A stretch of 64,000 nucleotides of DNA from Rotaria macrura. Lineage: Eukaryota > Rotifera > Eurotatoria > Philodinida > Philodinidae. The DNA is taken from NCBI GenBank assembly GCA_900239685.1, contig OENT01000040.1, positions 1 to 64,000 of the forward strand. The letters run 5' to 3'. The notes beneath the pieces were generated by a model that saw nothing but the letters and a program-made list of their open reading frames with translations, ran no database searches and was not told the DNA's origin. A program made the translations under genes and the position numbers. Shown one piece after another: positions 62,903-64,000 of this stretch. Every line of letters begins with the position of its first letter. Positions within the stretch are counted from its first letter, which is position 1.

Positions 62903-64000
62903 CAAGGGAATTGAATAGGGAATAAATTCAATGTGTCTATTACCGACTCACAAGTTTCTTCTTATTATTATTGATGCGAAAAAATGCAAAAATGTTGTTT
63001 TGTCAAATATATTGTAATCGAACTATTTGAAAAGAGAAACCCGATGAATCCAATATCTAGGATAGAAAAACTAAATGTAATATAATGATCTTTTCTTTAT
63101 CATTGTCGTCTGTCATCTTATCATTTTTTGGTGAAAAGATTGTCTTTTTCCTTTGCGCTATCTCTTCTTTTTTCCTCTAGACTGCTCTTCGAAAATATAG
63201 GATGTTATCGATGATGATGATGATGATGATTGTGATTATGATGAGGAAGAGAAACCGTAAGTAACTTTAGTCAGAGCATAAGACCGTAATGGAATATTGA
63301 ATGTCGAGTTGTTTGTTAAAAGGAAGATGAAGAACAAATAGCAACGAACTGAAAGAAAAAGAGACAGAGAGCTCAGTATTTTTTTCCGTTCACTCACTCA
63401 ATGTCTCGGGAAAATACTAAATAACTGATAGAAAGTAAAAGAAAAAGACATACTCAGAGAAAAAAGAAGGAAGTCTTTTTTTGTGATCCGGAAAAAGGAA
63501 GAATAGGAAAGAAAATGAAAAAAGGTAAAATTAAGGTATTGTATATGAATATCAAACGGCTTCAAGCAATCAACTAATTAATCGTGTTCGCAATATTTTC
63601 ATAAACATCTACAGATGTATATAATAATGTCTACGTTGAAGGTGTTCATTAACTTTTCTTGATACTTAACACATGCTTAAACAGAATCAAGGAACATAAA
63701 TTGATAACAGTTAGATGAATCTGTACTGTTTTCTTATTTTAATGGATGACATATAAAAACCGTACCACAATTCAGTAATAGGATATTTCTATTTCGAACT
63801 CTTAATACACATCATATACAAATACATCTGTTTAACTTAATCTGAAACTGTTTTAGTTCGACCTCGATCGATAATATAAATAGTATGTCAAATACGATGA
63901 TTTATTCTTAGGAGCGTTAAAGAATAGATTAATAGTTTATTAGTCATGCTATTTTCATCATTAAACTGCCTAATACTGCACGAAAATTATTTGTCTGTCT
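62903..64000. other. Upstream region of the unknown minus-strand gene; no gene seen
   Basis: 1.1 kb. It contains a (GAT)n run at about 63210-63230, A/G-rich tracts at 63340-63520, and otherwise AT-rich DNA. It may hold the promoter and 5' UTR of the gene starting at 62902. No exon could be supported. Confidence 0.5.

Overview
This is a eukaryotic, AT-rich nuclear window. Every recognisable gene is a split, animal-type gene. Many introns are short (about 50-80 nt) and a minority run from 0.5 to 2.6 kb. Acceptor-like sequences directly before several start codons, very tight head-to-tail genes, and an intronless microbial-looking acetyltransferase beside a transposon-rich end make a bdelloid rotifer (Rotaria/Adineta-like) the best guess. 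That placement is an inference; another small-genome invertebrate is possible. No bacterial, viral or CRISPR features were seen, and I recognised no tRNA or rRNA.

Layout. 1-2.4 kb: poly-C, a candidate terminal-inverted-repeat element cutting a decayed hAT transposase, and a GC-rich minisatellite. 2.4-3.0 kb: intronless GNAT acetyltransferase (+). 5.6-8.5 kb: UMPS (+, 10 exons). 9.4 kb: an 85-nt near-perfect fold-back. 11.2-11.8 kb: unknown single-pass membrane protein (+). 12.0-17.6 kb: RING/B-box-like/coiled-coil/ubiquitin-like protein (-, 8 exons). 17.7-33.3 kb: four genes in a row on +: PPP1R8 (NIPP1), a CEP85-like coiled-coil protein, TBCK and MCEE; the first three are separated by only about 110 bp. 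34.5-39.7 kb: ARHGAP6-like RhoGAP (-, 10 exons). 39.7-49.95 kb: gene desert. 49.95-54.5 kb: FSIP1-like (-, 5 exons), divergent from RIC8 (+, 54.9-58.2 kb, 12 exons), followed by DNAJC1 (+, 58.5-61.1 kb, 4 exons). 61.4-62.9 kb: unknown low-complexity gene (-, 2 exons).

Exon structures were assembled by hand from GT/AG signals, frame continuity and family alignment. Each recognised multi-exon model (UMPS, RING protein, PPP1R8, CEP85-like, TBCK, MCEE, RhoGAP, FSIP1, RIC8, DNAJC1) closes in frame from ATG to stop without a disabling change. The recognised genes are mostly housekeeping or signalling: pyrimidine synthesis, propionate catabolism, PP1/splicing regulation, Rab/mTOR-linked TBCK, Rho and G-alpha regulation, ER chaperone, centrosome/flagellum. 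I see no shared pathway, and no clearly new multi-gene system. The most notable items are the RING-to-ubiquitin-like fusion architecture, the probable trans-spliced gene cluster, the fold-back hairpin, and the GNAT gene of possible foreign origin.
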